The notes under the pieces were generated by a model. It made no database searches. It was not told the DNA's origin and saw only the letters and a list, made by a program, of their open reading frames with translations. A stretch of 64,000 nt of DNA from Symbiodinium natans (taxonomy: Eukaryota; Sar; Dinophyceae; Suessiales; Symbiodiniaceae), in contig CAJNDS010000356.1 of NCBI GenBank assembly GCA_905221605.1, positions 62,001 to 126,000 on the forward strand, written 5' to 3'. The position numbers and the translations under genes were made by a program. Below are positions 61,339-64,000 of this stretch, one piece after another. Every line of letters starts with the position of its first letter. Within the stretch, counting starts at the first letter, position 1.

Positions 61339-62613
61339 ATGACCATGCTGCGGCACTTGGTCAGTGCGGCATTGGCTATCACTGCCTTGGCAATGCAACC
61401 ACAGGATATGGAGGCGTTGCCTGCAGACGATGTCTGTGACGGTGAAGAGTGCAGCCTCTCTTTGCGCCAATTGCGTGGTTTGCAGTCCGAGAGTCCTGTT
61501 GCTGAGCACAACGCCTCCGTGAACACCTCCGACAGCAATACAACCGACAGCGCTGCGGACGTGCCGACCGTGCCGACCGTGCCGACCGTCGAGACCTCCG
61601 GCTCCAATTCCACAGAGACGGGCAAAGAGAGTGCAGAAGAGTCAGAGGCGCCGCAAGCACCAGTCACCGCCAACACCCCGGTGCAAATCTACGTCCCTGA
61701 CCCATCCGAAACCATCGAACCCAGCGGGGCTGATGACGAGGGGGAGACTATCAGCAAAGTCAACGAGACACTGAAGCAGGATGAGAGGGAGAAGGAAGAA
61801 GGTGGAAGTTGCTGCTTCAGCGGGGAGAGCAGCAAAGACACCTGCGGAACTTGCTACCCAATGTCGATTGCCTCCTACAAGAGCAAGTGCTCTAGAAAGG
61901 TCTCTTGTCTCGGTGAGTGTGCTGGAACCTGGTGTCCAACCAAGTGTGTGATGAGTGCTGCTGATCCGGGCAATATGTGCGGCACAGCATTTCCCAAGGG
62001 CACTGCCGTCGAAGACAGCTTCTGCGCTTCGTCCAAAGACGCTTGCAAAAGCTGCAAAGGAGAATGGTGCCGCGCGGGCCACGCATCCAACTTTAAAGTT
62101 GAAGAGGACAGCTATGGCCGCGAAGAGAATGTGTACGTGCCACCAGAAGATACCAATGGCTTTTGCTGCTATCGTGGAAACACATCTGCTGCAGAAGGCA
62201 TGTGTGGCGCCTGCGCAGACGTTGCGAAGGATGAGACGTGCTCCGAGAAGACGCGCTGCGGCGGCTGTGGTGGGACTTGGTGTCCTGGGCCCAAGTGTGT
62301 GAAAGCCTACAAGGACGAAGCCAACCCGTGTGGCAGTGCGTATCCTCTCTCGGGCATTGCGGCAGCAGATGACTACTGTTCCTTGAACGAGAAGCAATGT
62401 GCGAGTTGCAAGGGCTCGTGGTGCCCCATCAGCAACATCACTTATTCCGACGGCACCAAGTATGACCCCAACGAAGGTTGGCATGCCCATGGAGACCAGA
62501 GACTGACTCCTGAGAATGCCACAGCAACGGCCGAGGCTGAGGAGGAGGTAGAGAACGATGACACTATCTCAGATCTCTTTCCGGATGGGCTTGCAGATCA
62601 TGGAGTGCCCTGA
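61339..62613 (+). CDS. Secreted cysteine-rich two-module protein
   Basis: Intact 424-codon ORF without introns. The N-terminus MTMLRHLVSAALAITALAMQ is a typical signal peptide; the second ATG (Met3) is an alternative start. Then an acidic Ser/Thr/Pro-rich stalk with N-glycosylation sequons (NAS, NTS, NTT, NST, NET) and PTVPTVPTV repeats. From about residue 155 two tandem Cys-rich modules share a pattern: CC-x-G, CGxC, C-x(1-2)-C-x-GTWCP, KCV, NxCGxAxP, then SCKGxWC. The even, paired cysteines suggest disulfide-bonded extracellular domains. The tail is acidic. No enzyme motif and no family known to me. Lack of introns contrasts with the shattered genes nearby and could reflect origin from a processed mRNA. 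Confidence 0.88.
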   Translation: MTMLRHLVSAALAITALAMQPQDMEALPADDVCDGEECSLSLRQLRGLQSESPVAEHNASVNTSDSNTTDSAADVPTVPTVPTVETSGSNSTETGKESAEESEAPQAPVTANTPVQIYVPDPSETIEPSGADDEGETISKVNETLKQDEREKEEGGSCCFSGESSKDTCGTCYPMSIASYKSKCSRKVSCLGECAGTWCPTKCVMSAADPGNMCGTAFPKGTAVEDSFCASSKDACKSCKGEWCRAGHASNFKVEEDSYGREENVYVPPEDTNGFCCYRGNTSAAEGMCGACADVAKDETCSEKTRCGGCGGTWCPGPKCVKAYKDEANPCGSAYPLSGIAAADDYCSLNEKQCASCKGSWCPISNITYSDGTKYDPNEGWHAHGDQRLTPENATATAEAEEEVENDDTISDLFPDGLADHGVP

Positions 62614-63090
62614 ACAGGGGGTGGGGGGGCATTTTGCGCCAAGACCTGGGTTTAGAGTTCTTTTGACTTCTCTCAGTATCCAGCCCTGGGGCCCGTTGTG
62701 CTCGGGCTCTGGCCACCTGGAGGCGAGAAGACAGGCTCAAGGAAGGGCCCAGGCACAAGCGCTAGCGCAACTGTCACTCGCATTTCTATGGTGAAAACCA
62801 CCAGATGTCTCTCTCACGTAGACATCGCCTAGACCGCGTTACAGTAAGCTGGAAAAAAGACTCGCAAGGGACATCCCTGCACACCACTATGCAGAAGCGA
62901 AGAAACATATACGGTGCGGGGGAAGGAGAGACCACCAGGACTCCAGACACAGTGGTGCGTATCTGAATCTCTGAATCTTAGCCGCGAGCATGCGTGATTC
63001 AAGGACACTGCCGCTGCGACATCGGCCCGTGAGGCCTTGATGTCTGTGTTATCCTGTGCTCCATGTGACGTCGGGCGGCTGCTTTGCATT
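62614..63090. other. No gene supported
   Basis: 3' flank of the cysteine-rich gene: a run of G at 62618-62627, otherwise unique DNA. No polyadenylation or repeat signal stands out. Confidence 0.45.
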
Positions 63091-63119
63091 GCTTGTCAGG
63101 ACGCAAGTGATGCAGCAAT

Positions 63120-63883
63120 CATGGGGGTCGCTCTCTCGGACCACCACGACGTGATGCAAGCCTCGTCCAGTTTGCGGAGCCCGCCGCTGGACCCCCCATT
63201 ACAGTCGCCAGAGCAGCCTGCAGAAGCAAGCATGCCATCAAGGAGCGAGCCCAACCAACCACCAACCCAGTCACCGTCAGACGCCCATCCTGATCTCGAC
63301 AATTACCATCTCCAGTCGGGAACCGGATCGCCTGCCGGCAAGTCAATCAGACTACACCAGGGGTCCGGGGAAGATGAAGGGCATGAGTCGAGATCACGAT
63401 CACCAAGTGGCTCCCCAAGCAGATCGCCGAGCAGGTCACGTGACGACAGTGCTGAACCCAGCAGGTCGCCTACCAGGTCAGCCAGCGGGTCAACCAGCAG
63501 GGAACTCAGCCCACGACGTGAACCAAGCGACCTGCCGCCCTCACCGTCTCCTGCGCACGGCGGCCCTTACAGGCAAGCTCGAAGTTCCCTAAACCCTAAA
63601 CCCTTACTAGGGTACCCTCTGTTGACATCCAGGCCTCAAAAAGACGACTCTATACACAATTCTCATATTTCATATTTAAAAAATCATATCTGCATACATA
63701 TACACCTGGAGAGAGAAAGAAAAGCTGATTTCTGGTATTTTTCACATGAACATAGAAACACAGGCCATGAAAAGGCTAGCTTCGCCCCGCATTGGGAGGT
63801 CTCCGAGCCGGTCCGCCAGCAGATCGCCGAGCAGGTCGCCGAGCAGGTCGCCCAGTCCAGGCCGAAGTTTGCCTCTTTCTGCC
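63120..63883 (+). CDS. Arginine/serine-rich (RS-domain) protein, at least two exons, maybe incomplete
   Basis: From an ATG at 63120 a frame runs MGVALSDHHDVMQASSSLRS, a Pro/Ser-rich part, then RS dipeptides (SRSRSPSGSPSRSPSRS, SRSPTRSASGSTSRE) and SPRREPSDLPPSPSPAHGGP to about 63589. A second RS segment at 63790-63883 (GRSPSRSASRSPSRSPSRSP, stop TGA) is in another frame, so an intron of roughly 200 bp starting GC at about 63590 is likely. The intron holds CCCTAAA units. RS domains are typical of splicing factors, but no RNA-recognition motif is visible here. The first frame also stays open to the window edge, so structure and end are uncertain. Start also uncertain. Confidence 0.55.
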
Positions 63884-64000
63884 TGATTCAGTTCATTGTC
63901 GAAGTACGGACATGCATACGTACACCACCCCCACCAACACCACCCCTCTACATACACATACATAATGTGTCTATGTGTATGCGTGTGTGCGCGGGTGTGT
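63884..64000. other. Window edge, CA/TG microsatellites
   Basis: CACC/CATA repeats and a GTGT run at the very end. No gene visible. Confidence 0.5.

Noticed and set aside
61642-62490. Minus-strand frame of 282 codons
   Set aside because: Antisense shadow of the cysteine-rich protein, whose signal peptide and paired cysteines support the plus strand.
1-64000. A true chromosome end
   Set aside because: Telomere-type tracts are short, interstitial, in both orientations and lie between genes; none runs to a window edge.
1-64000. tRNA, rRNA or snRNA genes
   Set aside because: I saw no cloverleaf, rRNA-like or snRNA-like sequence by eye; a tRNAscan/Infernal run would be needed to exclude small RNAs.

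Overview
The window reads as nuclear DNA of a dinoflagellate. It is crowded with degenerate TTTAGGG/CCCTAAA telomere-type tracts in both orientations. Recognisable proteins are split into short exons whose introns start with GC or GA about as often as GT and end AG, usually followed by G. It also carries a Ty1/copia retroelement with a dinoflagellate-style polyprotein and a eukaryotic type III glutamine synthetase. The exact species cannot be told from the sequence. All exon positions come from manual translation and are good to a few bases where a junction keeps frame.

Layout. 0-4.6 kb: telomere-type tracts, microsatellites, small inverted-repeat elements and a few coding-like islands. 4.63-6.08 kb: last five exons of a GH2 beta-galactosidase. 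7.1-8.1 kb: exons of a coiled-coil protein. 9.3-11.2 kb: an unassigned minus-strand ORF and exon islands of an unassigned membrane protein. 11.66-20.05 kb: a complete copia element on the minus strand with identical 196-bp LTRs and an AACCC target duplication, inserted in a CCCTAAA tract. 20.1-29.8 kb: coding-like islands of unidentified genes among long TTTAGGG and TTTTAGGG tracts. 30.25-33.2 kb: multi-exon MFS-fold membrane protein. 34.27-37.47 kb: JmjC/cupin-8 protein in about five exons. 39.95-51.1 kb: an 11-kb gene-free block made of a 2-kb AT-rich palindromic array and a 2.24-kb pyrimidine-strand tandem repeat, bracketed by nested inverted repeats. 51.1-59.73 kb: glutamine synthetase III in about 17 exons. 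61.34-62.61 kb: an intact secreted cysteine-rich protein. 63.1 kb to the end: an RS-rich protein, cut by the window edge.

Every host gene I can recognise lies on the plus strand, as expected of dinoflagellate unidirectional gene arrays; only the copia element and a few unassigned ORFs are on the minus strand. The genes do not form an obvious pathway.

Two themes deserve attention. First, the copia element carries, between protease and integrase, a domain with a cytosine-methyltransferase-like PPC loop and then a domain with the HxD...H...R pattern of 2-oxoglutarate/Fe(II) dioxygenases. Second, several introns look like insertions. Small inverted-repeat elements and telomere-type tracts are flanked by 4-10 bp direct repeats at exon boundaries, and in the clearest case the duplicated target itself supplies the GT donor and AG acceptor.
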